This document shows positions 35,437 to 45,300 of a DNA stretch of 64,000 nt, one piece after another. The notes under the pieces are model-generated. The model did not search any database, was not told the DNA's origin, and was given only the letters and a program-made list of their open reading frames with translations. The stretch lies in assembly GCA_003612405.1 (NCBI GenBank), contig RAYR01000011.1:1-64000 (forward strand). Reading direction: 5' to 3'. Position numbers and translations under genes: made by a program. The stretch comes from a bacterium 0.1xD8-71. GTDB lineage: Bacteria; Bacillota; Clostridia; Lachnospirales; Lachnospiraceae. Numbering within the stretch: the stretch's first letter is position 1; every line of letters begins with the position of its first letter.

Positions 35437-35480
35437 ACGGGAGAAAAATGAAAAAGGATAAAAAATCTAATCTTATCTTT

Positions 35481-37013
35481 CTAACGGTTGGATTTCCTGT
35501 ATTCCGCCGGTGACATTCCCACACATTCCTTAAAAACCCTGGCAAAGTATTTGGCATCCGCATAGCCGACTTTCTCTGCAATCTCGTATTGTTTCAACTG
35601 CGTTCCGATTAACAGCTCTTTTGCCTTGGACAGGCGGTAATTTCTGATATAGGTGCTGAAGTTCTCCCCCACTTCCTTGTGAAACTGACTCCCCAGATAC
35701 TCCTGGGTCAGATTCAGCCTGTCCGCAATCTCGCTTAGGGTGATACCATCCGCATAAAATTCATGAATCATGCTCTGCGTCTTCTTCACGGAAAGACTCA
35801 CGACTTCCGCTTCCTTTTCATAAAGACGCAGATACCCGAATAATTCCTCAAAACATTTATGTAATTCCTCTTCCGTTCTGGCATCCATAATACGATTCAG
35901 AAGATCTTTCTGGTCAACCTGTTTATAGTCGATACATCCCACTTCCTTGGCAACGTTTAATACCGACCATAAAAAACGCACATAGGACTCCTTAATCTCT
36001 TTGGGAGAATATACTCTCCCATTTAAGAAATAATCACGAAAGCGGCCGGCCACCTCGTTGACCTTTTCCATTTCTCCGGTGCAGACCGCTACCTTGACCT
36101 GATTCTCCAGTTCCACCGGATATATACATATCTCTGTCTGTACATCCGCTATCCTGGGATAGGATATCAGAACATCGTCGCCTAAGACAATATTCCAGTC
36201 CATATAGGGAAGCAGTGTCTGATATCCCTCCCTGACTGCTCCTGCACCGGTAACCTCCACCATGCCATAACTGATATGACGTTCCCATTCATCCCTTTTC
36301 TGAAATAAAATCTGATTCTGATACCAGCGTTCTATTTCCTGTCTGGAAGAATAACCATAAATAAGGACAAGAATTGACCTGTCATACTCCATATCCACCA
36401 GACAGTACAGAACTTCCTTCTGTTCCAGAAGATGGCAGATTTCTTTCCGCTTCCTGTCCCGCCCCGTCTCAAAACAATTTCCCATATAGATTAACAGTTC
36501 AATAAAGGACGTATGCTCCTCTATTGCATACTTTTTGAAAAGAAACTCCTCCATTCGGCTATCCAGTGTGGATACCCCATATAACAGACCCGACACGACA
36601 TGTTCCAGACTTCCCATGGTCTCCGGCGTCCTTTTTTGTTCCTGTTCATACAGATTCTGTATCTTCCTGATGGTCTGAACGAACTCCTGTACCACCACCG
36701 GTTTGATGATATAATCACAGACGCCCAGCTTCACAGCCTGCTTGGCATACTCAAATTCCGAATATGCCGTTAAGACGATCACTTTGGGAAACAGGCCCGC
36801 TTCCTGTACCTTTCCAAGCATCTCAAGTCCATCCATGACCGGCATCCTGATATCGGTAATCACCAAATCCGGTTGATATGTCTGTATATATTGCAGACCC
36901 TCCTGTCCATTGCCGGCCACGCCCTCTATTCTGATATCCGGAAACATCTTACGCAACAGTTTACACAGGCCCTCTCTGATCAGTACCTCATCTTCCACCA
37001 CTACCACTCTCAT
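35481..37013 (-). CDS. YesN-type AraC response regulator (locus 2)
   Basis: A 510-residue regulator. Receiver domain about 1-120 with acceptor Asp54 (VITDIRMPVMDG) and Lys in IIKPV. A long middle region about 130-400 is usual in YesN-like proteins, and an AraC helix-turn-helix covers about 408-508 (YEIAEKVGYADAKYFARVF). It should activate the sugar uptake operon downstream when phosphorylated by the kinase encoded just before it. The start follows GAGAGGATTC. Confidence 0.93.
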   Translation of the reverse strand: MRVVVVEDEVLIREGLCKLLRKMFPDIRIEGVAGNGQEGLQYIQTYQPDLVITDIRMPVMDGLEMLGKVQEAGLFPKVIVLTAYSEFEYAKQAVKLGVCDYIIKPVVVQEFVQTIRKIQNLYEQEQKRTPETMGSLEHVVSGLLYGVSTLDSRMEEFLFKKYAIEEHTSFIELLIYMGNCFETGRDRKRKEICHLLEQKEVLYCLVDMEYDRSILVLIYGYSSRQEIERWYQNQILFQKRDEWERHISYGMVEVTGAGAVREGYQTLLPYMDWNIVLGDDVLISYPRIADVQTEICIYPVELENQVKVAVCTGEMEKVNEVAGRFRDYFLNGRVYSPKEIKESYVRFLWSVLNVAKEVGCIDYKQVDQKDLLNRIMDARTEEELHKCFEELFGYLRLYEKEAEVVSLSVKKTQSMIHEFYADGITLSEIADRLNLTQEYLGSQFHKEVGENFSTYIRNYRLSKAKELLIGTQLKQYEIAEKVGYADAKYFARVFKECVGMSPAEYRKSNR

Positions 37014-37081
37014 GAATCCTCTCGCCTCCTGTATCCCAAGTCCTGACTCTCATGATATCTGTCATGCCCCGTTGCAGCGTC

Positions 37082-38863
37082 TTATTTATCTATTACATCT
37101 TCCATCGGAATCAGAATCCGCACTGTTGTTCCTTTTCCAATTGTGCTTTCTATCTTAACGTCCACATTCTCTCCATAGTACATATGTATCCTTGTAATGG
37201 CATTTTCCATCCCGATATGATTTTTATTATCCGTCTTTCGGAAAATTCCCTCATTCATTTCCCGCACTGTTTCTTCCGGTATACCGCACCCATTATCCTG
37301 TATCCGTATCTGAATCCATTTTTCCTGTCTTCCCATATCCATTTCCAGCCTGTGGGGGCCTTCCGTACCCTCGAATCCATGCAGAATAGCATTTTCTATA
37401 AAAGGCTGTAAAAGCAGTTTATGGATGGGATACCCCATAATCTCCGGCTCCACATTAATATGACAGTCAAAAGAATTTTTCAGTTTCATCTGCTGTAAGA
37501 ATATATACTGTTTCAGCCATTCCACCTCATCCTTTATCTTCACCACCCCGTTACTGTCGGAAATCCCATAGCGCAGAATATGGGCAAGCGTCCCAATCAT
37601 ATTACTGATCTCATACTCGTCTTTATCAATCGCCATCCAGTTGATGGTATCCAGTGTATTATAGAGAAAGTGAGGATTAATCTGTGCTTCCAGGGCGGCA
37701 ATCTCCGCATTTTTCTGGGTTTCAACAGATTTCTTCAACTTATCCATCATGGAATTGAACTCTTCCGCAATCACTTCTATCTCTGTAGGCCGTGTCCTGT
37801 CCGACATTACCCGGATTGTCAGATTCCCTTTTCCTGCTTTTCTCATGGTTTCCACAACCCGTTTAATAGAGCCTGTCATCCGGGTTACCTGACTGAACAT
37901 AACAAGCATCACCGCACACAGCGCCAGGACAATGATAAAAGCCATCATCTGCTGTTGCTGCCTGAGTGCCCGAATCAATTCTTCCTGATTGGTTGCCCGG
38001 ATAATCTCCCACCCGGTCTCCTCATCGTGCACCGAATAGATGGAAAGTTCCGTTTCACCCAAAAGTCCCGTCTGCATGGCAATCTGCTGATAGACCGTTC
38101 TCTTTTCCGCCTCATCTGCCTCTCCGGGATGGATAGACTGCCCAACCTTCTCAGAATTCGCGCAGGAAATCAGATTTCCTTCCCTATCCACAATGAAATT
38201 CAACCCGTTCTCTGTCGTAGAACAGATTTCCTCCAGCAATTCCTCGTCTATGCTGACCAGCACCACACCGCACTGTTTGTCTACGTCCCGATAATCAATA
38301 ATCCGGTGTCCGATATGAAATAAATAGCAGGAATTGCTCCCAAATACCACCCTGTCTCCCGTGGGAATAATATGTGTTTTATTATCACTGCTGATCGCAC
38401 GATAAAGCTCTGCCTGAGACATGGAGATACTGTCCATCCATGAGGTGCGTGTGGTAGATGCCGTCAGCTGGTCATAAAACACCAGCTCCCCGCTGTCTGT
38501 AATCACAGAAATGGATTTCACATAATCCTTGGTATAGAACAATCCCCGCAGTGTCTTTCTGAGCATCTGCCTGTTATTCGCCACATCTTCCCCTGCGTTG
38601 ATCTTATCTACCAGCGCTACAATATCATCATCTGTATAAACCTGAAACAGAATATCCTCATAAGAATCCAGCCAGACATCCAGACTTACCCTAGTCTGTT
38701 CCAGATTGGCGTTGGTCATACCCTCCACATTCTGTCTGACTAATCTGGATGTATTATAGTAAGATACGATATTTACCAGGACGATCGGTACAAACGATGT
38801 CACAACAAAGGCCATGATCAATCGCGTCCTGATACTCTTTCTGTCAAAACTAATCTCCCGCAT
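37082..38863 (-). CDS. YesM-type sensor histidine kinase (locus 2)
   Basis: A 593-residue membrane kinase: helix 1 about 14-35, extracellular Cache-like sensor about 36-300, helix 2 about 303-325, HAMP about 326-380, acceptor box INPHFLYNTL (His398), and an ATPase domain with QDNGCGIPEE. It probably senses sugars directly or through the binding protein. It is 68 bases upstream of its regulator gene. The start follows GGAGGAACTGCC. A promoter with tandem repeats and a 28-codon ORF lie before it. Confidence 0.92.
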   Translation of the reverse strand: MREISFDRKSIRTRLIMAFVVTSFVPIVLVNIVSYYNTSRLVRQNVEGMTNANLEQTRVSLDVWLDSYEDILFQVYTDDDIVALVDKINAGEDVANNRQMLRKTLRGLFYTKDYVKSISVITDSGELVFYDQLTASTTRTSWMDSISMSQAELYRAISSDNKTHIIPTGDRVVFGSNSCYLFHIGHRIIDYRDVDKQCGVVLVSIDEELLEEICSTTENGLNFIVDREGNLISCANSEKVGQSIHPGEADEAEKRTVYQQIAMQTGLLGETELSIYSVHDEETGWEIIRATNQEELIRALRQQQQMMAFIIVLALCAVMLVMFSQVTRMTGSIKRVVETMRKAGKGNLTIRVMSDRTRPTEIEVIAEEFNSMMDKLKKSVETQKNAEIAALEAQINPHFLYNTLDTINWMAIDKDEYEISNMIGTLAHILRYGISDSNGVVKIKDEVEWLKQYIFLQQMKLKNSFDCHINVEPEIMGYPIHKLLLQPFIENAILHGFEGTEGPHRLEMDMGRQEKWIQIRIQDNGCGIPEETVREMNEGIFRKTDNKNHIGMENAITRIHMYYGENVDVKIESTIGKGTTVRILIPMEDVIDK

Positions 38864-38891
38864 GGCAGTTCCTCCCTTTTTATTATACGGG

Positions 38892-38978
38892 TTATCTCAA
38901 ATAAAAAAATGGGAAAAATATAAGATAGGAGGAAAAAACCGGACTCTTTAATACGCCATCCTTTCGTTTATATGCCAT
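38892..38978 (-). CDS. Possible 28-residue small protein or leader before the kinase
   Basis: ORF beginning MAYKRKDGVLKSP with a hydrophobic C-terminal half (SYLIFFPFFYLR). It starts about 15 bases after the predicted transcription start, with GGAGGG at a proper distance. I do not recognise it. It could be a small membrane peptide, a leader, or simply a chance ORF, and it ends 28 bases before the kinase start. Confidence 0.4.
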   Translation of the reverse strand: MAYKRKDGVLKSPVFSSYLIFFPFFYLR

Positions 38979-38999
38979 ATTGCATCCCTCCGCCGCCTC

Positions 39000-39029
39000 A
39001 TTATATGGCCTTTTTTCTTCTTTATACAA
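39000..39029 (-). promoter_or_regulatory. Promoter of two-component system 2 with upstream direct repeats
   Basis: Minus strand: -35 TTGTAT (39029-39024), 18-base spacer, -10 TATAAT (39005-39000). Directly upstream lie two copies of TCTGAAAAACG(C/T)GGGTT, 23 bases apart, and a third weaker match (GCAAAATGTTGGTTGG), the spacing expected for an activator bound on one face of the helix. The remaining bases of the 39030-39173 gap hold nothing else that I can identify. Confidence 0.6.
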
Positions 39030-39173
39030 TATGTAACCCACGTTTTTCAGAAGTTTCAACCCGCGTTTTTCAGATTTTCCAACCAACATTTTGCGAACTC
39101 CCTTCTATTATCTTGTTCCATTTCGCAGTCTCTTATACCTAAATGTCCAACTCACGAGTTTACTTCCCGACAT

Positions 39174-39222
39174 CCCAAAAATAAAGTGTGCAGGTTTCAG
39201 TACCGAAACTTGCACACTTTAT
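39174..39222 (-). terminator. Intrinsic terminator after gltD
   Basis: Minus strand stem ATAAAGTGTGCA-x-GTTTC / GAAAC-x-TGCACACTTTAT, loop of about 6, then TTTTTGGG, starting 12 bases after the gltD stop. Confidence 0.85.
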
Positions 39223-39233
39223 GTCAACCGCCA

Positions 39234-40727
39234 TTACTGCACATACAGATTTGTATATCCCATCAGGCTCTCATCCACTTCTCTGGCACACTCCCTGCCC
39301 TGGCGGATGGCTTTCACCACCAGGGACTGGCCCGTATGCATATCGCCTGCCGTAAAGACTCTGTCAACGCTGGTCAGGAATCTGCCGGCCCCCGTCTTTA
39401 CATTGGTTCTTCCATCCAGCTCTACTTTAAAGGCATCCGTCACATACTTCTGACTGCCAAGGAACCCTGCCGCAATCAGTACAATTTCCGCTTCCAGTGT
39501 CTTTTCGGATCCTTCCACTTCCTTCATGTTCATGCGGCCTGTCTCCGGGTCTTTCTCCCAGGTGAGGGAAACAATCTTTACTGCTTTGAGACTGCCGTTT
39601 TTATCTTTCACAAACTCTTTCACCGTGGACTCATAAATCCGGGGATCATGTCCGTAAATCTCGATAGCTTCCTCTTGGCCGTAATCAGTTTTACATACTT
39701 TCGGCCATTCGGGCCAGGGATTATTCTCTGCCCTGGTATCCGGCGCCTTGGGCATCATCTCAATCTGGGTTACGGACTTAGCCCCGTGACGAATGGCCGT
39801 ACCCACACAGTCATTGCCGGTATCACCGCCGCCTATGATGACCACATTTTTATCTTTGGTATCCACATACTTCTGATCCCGGAAATCAGAGTCCAACAGG
39901 CTCTTTGTGTTGGCCGTCAGAAAATCCACCGCAAAGTAGATTCCTTTGGCATCCCTGCCGGTCGCCCCTATATCCCTGGGCTGGGAAGAACCGCAGCAGA
40001 GCACCACCCGGTCAAACTCTTTTAACAGTTTATCCGCCTTGATCTCCTGGCCCACATTGCTGTTTGTCACAAAAGTAACGCCCTCTTCTTCCATGACTTT
40101 GATCTTACGGTCAATAATGTGTTTTTCCAGCTTCATATTGGGAATCCCATACATCAGCAGGCCGCCAATCCTGTCGGAGCGCTCAAACACAGTCACCAGA
40201 TGGCCGCGCCTGTTAAGCTGGTCCGCCACAGCAAGGCCGGAAGGGCCGCTGCCCACCACCGCCACTTTCTTTCCTGTCCGCACTTTGGGCGGCCTGGGTG
40301 CAGCATAGCCTTTCTCATAGGCATTTTCAATGATCGCATACTCGTTTTCTTTGGTGGAGACCGGATCCCCGTTCAGGCCGCAGGTACAGGCTGCCTCACA
40401 CAGAGCCGGACATACCCTCGAAGTAAATTCCGGAAAATTATTGGTCTTATGCAGACGGTAATAGGCCTGTTCCCAGTTGCCGGTATAGACCAGATCATTC
40501 CACTCCGGCACCAGATTGTGCAAAGGACACCCGGAAGTCATGCCGCACAGTGTCATACCGGACTGGCAGAAGGGTACGCCACAGTCCATGCAGCGCGCGC
40601 CCTGTTTCTGCTGTTCTTCCATAGGCAGATGCTCATGAAACTCCTTAAAATTCTTAATGCGCTGTCTGGGGCTCACATCTTTGGAGACCCTGCGCTCATA
40701 TTCCATAAATCCCGTCGGTTTTCCCAT
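39234..40727 (-). CDS. gltD: Glutamate synthase (NADPH) small subunit
   Basis: A 497-residue flavoprotein that takes electrons from NAD(P)H and passes them to the large subunit for making two glutamates from glutamine and 2-oxoglutarate. The N-terminus has the iron-sulfur cysteines (CMDCGVPFC, CPLHN, CPALCEAACTCG). FAD binding follows at VVGSGPSGLAVADQL, and NADPH binding at VVIIGGGDTGNDCVGTA. The last part has the second FAD-contact region with TAGDMHTGQSLVVKAIRQGR. It follows gltB by 2 bases and has GGAGGCGTAATC before the ATG. It is the last gene of the unit. Confidence 0.96.
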   Translation of the reverse strand: MGKPTGFMEYERRVSKDVSPRQRIKNFKEFHEHLPMEEQQKQGARCMDCGVPFCQSGMTLCGMTSGCPLHNLVPEWNDLVYTGNWEQAYYRLHKTNNFPEFTSRVCPALCEAACTCGLNGDPVSTKENEYAIIENAYEKGYAAPRPPKVRTGKKVAVVGSGPSGLAVADQLNRRGHLVTVFERSDRIGGLLMYGIPNMKLEKHIIDRKIKVMEEEGVTFVTNSNVGQEIKADKLLKEFDRVVLCCGSSQPRDIGATGRDAKGIYFAVDFLTANTKSLLDSDFRDQKYVDTKDKNVVIIGGGDTGNDCVGTAIRHGAKSVTQIEMMPKAPDTRAENNPWPEWPKVCKTDYGQEEAIEIYGHDPRIYESTVKEFVKDKNGSLKAVKIVSLTWEKDPETGRMNMKEVEGSEKTLEAEIVLIAAGFLGSQKYVTDAFKVELDGRTNVKTGAGRFLTSVDRVFTAGDMHTGQSLVVKAIRQGRECAREVDESLMGYTNLYVQ

Positions 40728-40729
40728 GA

Positions 40730-43700
40730 TTACGCCTCCTCCTTGTCCTTTTTGTAGAACGCCTCTATCTGCGCCTGTTCCGCACTCAGGCCTTTCTCTT
40801 CCATCTGTACAATGAGCTTTAACATAATCTCATAGTCATGAGGAATGATCTTCTTGAATTTCGGCAGGTATTCTCCGAAATTGTCCAGAATCTCCTTGCC
40901 CTTGACGGAATTGGTATAGGCCACATGCTCCTTGATCATTTCCTTCAGTTCAAGCACATCATATTTAGAGGTTATCTCATAAGAAGAAACCATTTCCTTG
41001 TTGGTCTTGGTATAGAGGTCATTGTTCTCATCCAGCACATAGGCGATGCCGCCGCTCATGCCGGCCGCAAAGTTCTTGCCCACGGAACCGATTACTACCA
41101 CCCGGCCTCCGGTCATGTACTCACAACCGTGATCGCCCACGCCTTCTACCACCGCAATGGCCCCGGAGTTACGCACGCAGAACCGTTCACCTGCCACCCC
41201 GTTGATAAAGGCTTTGCCGGAAGTCGCCCCGTAAAGTGATACATTGCCAATAATAATATTTTCATCCTGCTTAAAGGTGGAACCTTTCGGCGGATAGACC
41301 ACCAGCTTGCCGCCGGACAAACCTTTGCCAAAATAATCATTGGAGTCTCCCACCAGTTCCAGGGTCAATCCTTTGGGGATAAATGCCCCGAAACTCTGGC
41401 CGCCGGATCCCTTACACAGGATATGATAGGTGTCCTCTTCCAGGGTATCCCCGAATCTTCTGGTGATTTCGGATCCGAAGATGGTGCCGAAGGTACGGTC
41501 TGTATTGGATACATCCACCTCCATGCTCCTCTTCTGCCCTGTCTCCAAAGCCCTGGATAGCTGTTTTAACAGAACCTTCTCATCCAGGGTCTTCTCCAGG
41601 CGGAAGTCGTATACCTGTTTTGGATCAAAGATGCATTTCTCCTTGCTCCCCTCGTAAGGATTGCTTAAAATCAGATCCAGATCTATCTTGCGCTGGCGGT
41701 CTGTCAGGTTCTCCTTTACTTTCAGAAGTTCTGTCCTGCCCACCAGTTCATCCACTTTGCGCACACCCAGTTTCGCCATGTACTCCCGCAGTTCCTGGGC
41801 AATAAACCGCATAAAGTTCTCTACGTACTCGGGTTTGCCCGTAAAACGTTTCCGAAGCTCCGGATTCTGGGTCGCTACTCCCACCGGACAGGTATCCAGG
41901 TTGCAGACCCGCATCATCAGACAGCCCATGGTAACAAGGGGTGCCGTGGCAAAACCAAACTCCTCTGCACCCAGTATGGCCGCAATGGCCACATCCCGAC
42001 CGCTCATCAGCTTACCGTCTGTCTCAATACGGACTTTATTCCGCAGACCATTCTGAATCAGAGTCTGGTGTGTCTCCGCCAGCCCCAGTTCCCAGGGAAG
42101 TCCTGCATTATGAATGGAATTACGGGGCGCCGCACCGGTACCGCCGTCATAACCGGATACCAGGATAACCTGGGCACCGGCCTTGGCAACACCTGCCGCT
42201 ACTGTACCCACACCGGCCTCGGAAACCAGTTTTACGGAAATCCTTGCTTTGGTGTTGGCATTTTTCAAGTCATAAATCAACTGCGCCAGATCTTCAATAG
42301 AATAAATATCATGGTGCGGCGGCGGAGAAATCAAGCCTACGCCCGGTGTGGAATGTCTGGTCTTTGCAATCCAGGGGTATACTTTGCCGCCGGGAAGGTG
42401 TCCGCCTTCGCCGGGCTTCGCTCCCTGGGCCATCTTAATCTGAATCTCCTGGGCACTGTTTAAATATTCACTGGTGACGCCGAACCGTCCGCTGGCCACC
42501 TGTTTGATGGCGGAACAGCGATTCAGACCGTCTGCCCCCACCGTCAGTCTCTCTTTGTCTTCTCCGCCCTCGCCGGAGTTGGACTTACCGTGCAGACGAT
42601 TCATGGCAATGGCCATGGTCTCATGAGCCTCCTTGGAAATGGAACCATAGGACATAGCACCTGTCTTAAATCTTGTGACAATCGTGTCAACACTCTCCAC
42701 TTCCTCTATCGGCACGGGTTTCTTCGGATAATTGAAGTCCATCAGGCCGCGCAGGTTCTTGATACTATCCTCATTATTGACCGCTTTGGTATATTGTTTG
42801 AACAGCTCATAATCACCGCGCCTGGTTGACTCTTGCAGTAAGTGAATAGTCTCCGGGTTATAAAGGTGTTCATCCGCACCGCTCCTCATCTGGTGATGTC
42901 CTATGCTGTCCAGCGTCGTATCCGTAGATAGACCGAGTGGGTCAAACGCCATGGAATGAAGAGTATCCACTTCCTCCTCGATATCTTTCAGGGTAATACC
43001 GCCCACACGGCACACCGTATTCGTGAAGTACTTATTGATCACCTCTTTATCAATGCCGATTGCCTCAAAAATCTTAGAACCCTGATAGGACTGAATCGTA
43101 GATATCCCCATTTTGGAGGCAATCTTCACGATGCCATGCAGAATCGCACTGTTATAATCGTTGACCGCCGCATAATAATCCTTATCCAGCATACGATTAT
43201 CAATCAGCTCTTTGATACTCTCCTGCGCCAGGTAAGGGTTAATGGCCGAAGCACCAAAGCCCAGCAATGTGGCAAAATGATGTACCTCCCTGGGTTCTGC
43301 GGACTCCAGGATAATATCCACACTGGTCCTCTTCTTGGTGCTGACCAGATGCTGCTGTAAGGCCGATACCGCTAACAGGGAGGGAATGGCTACCCTGTTC
43401 TCATCCACCCCTCTGTCGGAGAGAATAATGATATTCACCCCGTCGCGGTAAGCTCTGTCCACTTCCACAAAAAGCCTGTCGATGGCCTTCTCCAGTCTGG
43501 TATTCTTATAGTAGGTGATGGGGATTACCTCCACCTTGAATCCTTCCGCCTTCATGGTCTTGATTTTTAACAAATCCGTACTGGTGAGAATCGGGTTATG
43601 TACCCGGAGCATGTTGCAGTTCTCCGGCATCTCCTCCAAGAGGTTACCGTCCTGTCCCAGATAGACGGTGGTAGATGTGACCACCTCTTCCCGGATTGCA

Positions 43701-45283
43701 TCAATGGGCGGATTCGTTACCTGTGCAAACAGCTGCTTAAAATAATGGAACAGCGGATGATGCGCTCTGGAAAGCACGGGAATCGGCGTATCCACACCCA
43801 TGGCCGCAATGGCCTCCGCCCCGTTCTTCGCCATCGGCAGGATGCTGGTCTTTAAATCTTCATAGGTATAGCCGAAAGCCTTCTGCATACGCTGACGTTC
43901 TTCATAAGTAAACTCCGGCACCCGCTGATTGGGAATCTTCAACTCCTTCAAGGTGACTAACTTACTGTCCAGCCACTCGCCGTAAGGCTGTGCAGACGCA
44001 TAATTCTCTTTCAGCTCATCGTCGTCAATCACCCGGCCCTGTACCGTATCCACCAGAAGCATCTTCCCGGGGTGCAGTCTCTCCTTCATCACAATCTTAG
44101 ACGGGTCAATGTCCAATACCCCCACCTCTGAAGAAAGAATCAGGGTATCATCATCGGTGATCATATAGCGGGAAGGCCGTAGACCATTTCGGTCAAGCAC
44201 CGCTCCCATCATATCTCCATCACAAAACAGGATAGATGCCGGGCCGTCCCAGGGTTCCATCATGGTAGCATAATACTGATAGAAATCCTTTTTCTTCTGG
44301 GACATGGTCTTATTGTTCTCCCAGGGTTCCGGAATCGTAATCATCACTGCCAATGGAAGCGGCATCCCGCTCATCACCAGAAATTCCAGCGTGTTGTCGA
44401 GCATGGCCGAGTCGGAACCGGAAGCGTTGATGGCCGGCAGGACCTTGTGCATCTGTCCCTGTAAATGCTCGGACTCCATATTTTCTTCCCTGGCCTGCAT
44501 CTTATCCGCATTGCCGCGTATGGTATTGATTTCCCCGTTATGGACAATAAACCGGTTAGGATGGGCCCTCTCCCAGCTGGGATTAGTGTTGGTCGAGAAA
44601 CGGGAGTGTACCACGGCAATGGCAGACTCATAATCCTTATCCTGTAAATCTGCAAAGAAAGTGCGAAGCTGCCCCACTAAGAACATGCCTTTATACACAA
44701 TCGTCCTGCTGGAAAGACTGACCACATAAGTCACATCCGTTGACTGTTCAAAGGTACGTCTTAAAATATAAAGCTTTCTGTCAAAGTCCAGACCTTTCTC
44801 CACCCCTGCCGGCTTCCTGATAAAGGCCTGCATGATACAGGGCATACACTCCACGGCCTTATGTCCCAGTACAGAAGGCACTGTAGGCACATCCCGCCAG
44901 CCTAAGAACTGTAAGCCTTCTTTCTCTGCGATAATCTCAAACATCTTCTTGGCCTGGTTGCGCTGTAACTCATCTTGTGGAAAGAAAAAGGTGCCCACGC
45001 CATACTCTCTTTCCCCGCCGATATCAAACCCCAGACCTTTGGTCACCTTGACCATGAACTTATGGGGCATCTGCGTAAGGATGCCCACGCCGTCACCGGT
45101 CTCTCCCTCCGCGTCTTTACCGGCCCTGTGCTCCAGATTCTCCACAATCTTCAGCGCATTTTCCACGATGGCACGGCTCTTCTTGCCTTTGATGTTGACA
45201 CAGGCGCCAATACCGCAGTTGTCATGTTCAAATTCTGCCCGGTATAAAGGGGATTTGGGAATGGTTGTTTTTACATCAAACAT
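40730..45283 (-). CDS. gltB: Glutamate synthase large subunit
   Basis: A 1517-residue enzyme. A 22-residue propeptide precedes Cys23 (HDNCGIG), the N-terminal nucleophile of the glutaminase domain. The central and FMN-binding synthase domains (about 450-1200) include PGVGLISPPPHHDIYSIEDL and the 3Fe-4S cysteines 1121, 1127 and 1132 (GCLMMRVCNLDTCPVG). The C-terminal GXGXG beta-helix domain follows. Length is normal for the bacterial enzyme. It produces glutamate together with GltD and links the ammonia pool with the asnA reaction. The transcript begins with a terminator-like hairpin and a branched leader (45301-45535), suggesting RNA-level control. Confidence 0.97.
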   Translation of the reverse strand: MFDVKTTIPKSPLYRAEFEHDNCGIGACVNIKGKKSRAIVENALKIVENLEHRAGKDAEGETGDGVGILTQMPHKFMVKVTKGLGFDIGGEREYGVGTFFFPQDELQRNQAKKMFEIIAEKEGLQFLGWRDVPTVPSVLGHKAVECMPCIMQAFIRKPAGVEKGLDFDRKLYILRRTFEQSTDVTYVVSLSSRTIVYKGMFLVGQLRTFFADLQDKDYESAIAVVHSRFSTNTNPSWERAHPNRFIVHNGEINTIRGNADKMQAREENMESEHLQGQMHKVLPAINASGSDSAMLDNTLEFLVMSGMPLPLAVMITIPEPWENNKTMSQKKKDFYQYYATMMEPWDGPASILFCDGDMMGAVLDRNGLRPSRYMITDDDTLILSSEVGVLDIDPSKIVMKERLHPGKMLLVDTVQGRVIDDDELKENYASAQPYGEWLDSKLVTLKELKIPNQRVPEFTYEERQRMQKAFGYTYEDLKTSILPMAKNGAEAIAAMGVDTPIPVLSRAHHPLFHYFKQLFAQVTNPPIDAIREEVVTSTTVYLGQDGNLLEEMPENCNMLRVHNPILTSTDLLKIKTMKAEGFKVEVIPITYYKNTRLEKAIDRLFVEVDRAYRDGVNIIILSDRGVDENRVAIPSLLAVSALQQHLVSTKKRTSVDIILESAEPREVHHFATLLGFGASAINPYLAQESIKELIDNRMLDKDYYAAVNDYNSAILHGIVKIASKMGISTIQSYQGSKIFEAIGIDKEVINKYFTNTVCRVGGITLKDIEEEVDTLHSMAFDPLGLSTDTTLDSIGHHQMRSGADEHLYNPETIHLLQESTRRGDYELFKQYTKAVNNEDSIKNLRGLMDFNYPKKPVPIEEVESVDTIVTRFKTGAMSYGSISKEAHETMAIAMNRLHGKSNSGEGGEDKERLTVGADGLNRCSAIKQVASGRFGVTSEYLNSAQEIQIKMAQGAKPGEGGHLPGGKVYPWIAKTRHSTPGVGLISPPPHHDIYSIEDLAQLIYDLKNANTKARISVKLVSEAGVGTVAAGVAKAGAQVILVSGYDGGTGAAPRNSIHNAGLPWELGLAETHQTLIQNGLRNKVRIETDGKLMSGRDVAIAAILGAEEFGFATAPLVTMGCLMMRVCNLDTCPVGVATQNPELRKRFTGKPEYVENFMRFIAQELREYMAKLGVRKVDELVGRTELLKVKENLTDRQRKIDLDLILSNPYEGSKEKCIFDPKQVYDFRLEKTLDEKVLLKQLSRALETGQKRSMEVDVSNTDRTFGTIFGSEITRRFGDTLEEDTYHILCKGSGGQSFGAFIPKGLTLELVGDSNDYFGKGLSGGKLVVYPPKGSTFKQDENIIIGNVSLYGATSGKAFINGVAGERFCVRNSGAIAVVEGVGDHGCEYMTGGRVVVIGSVGKNFAAGMSGGIAYVLDENNDLYTKTNKEMVSSYEITSKYDVLELKEMIKEHVAYTNSVKGKEILDNFGEYLPKFKKIIPHDYEIMLKLIVQMEEKGLSAEQAQIEAFYKKDKEEA

Positions 45284-45300
45284 ATGCTACCTCCTTGTCA

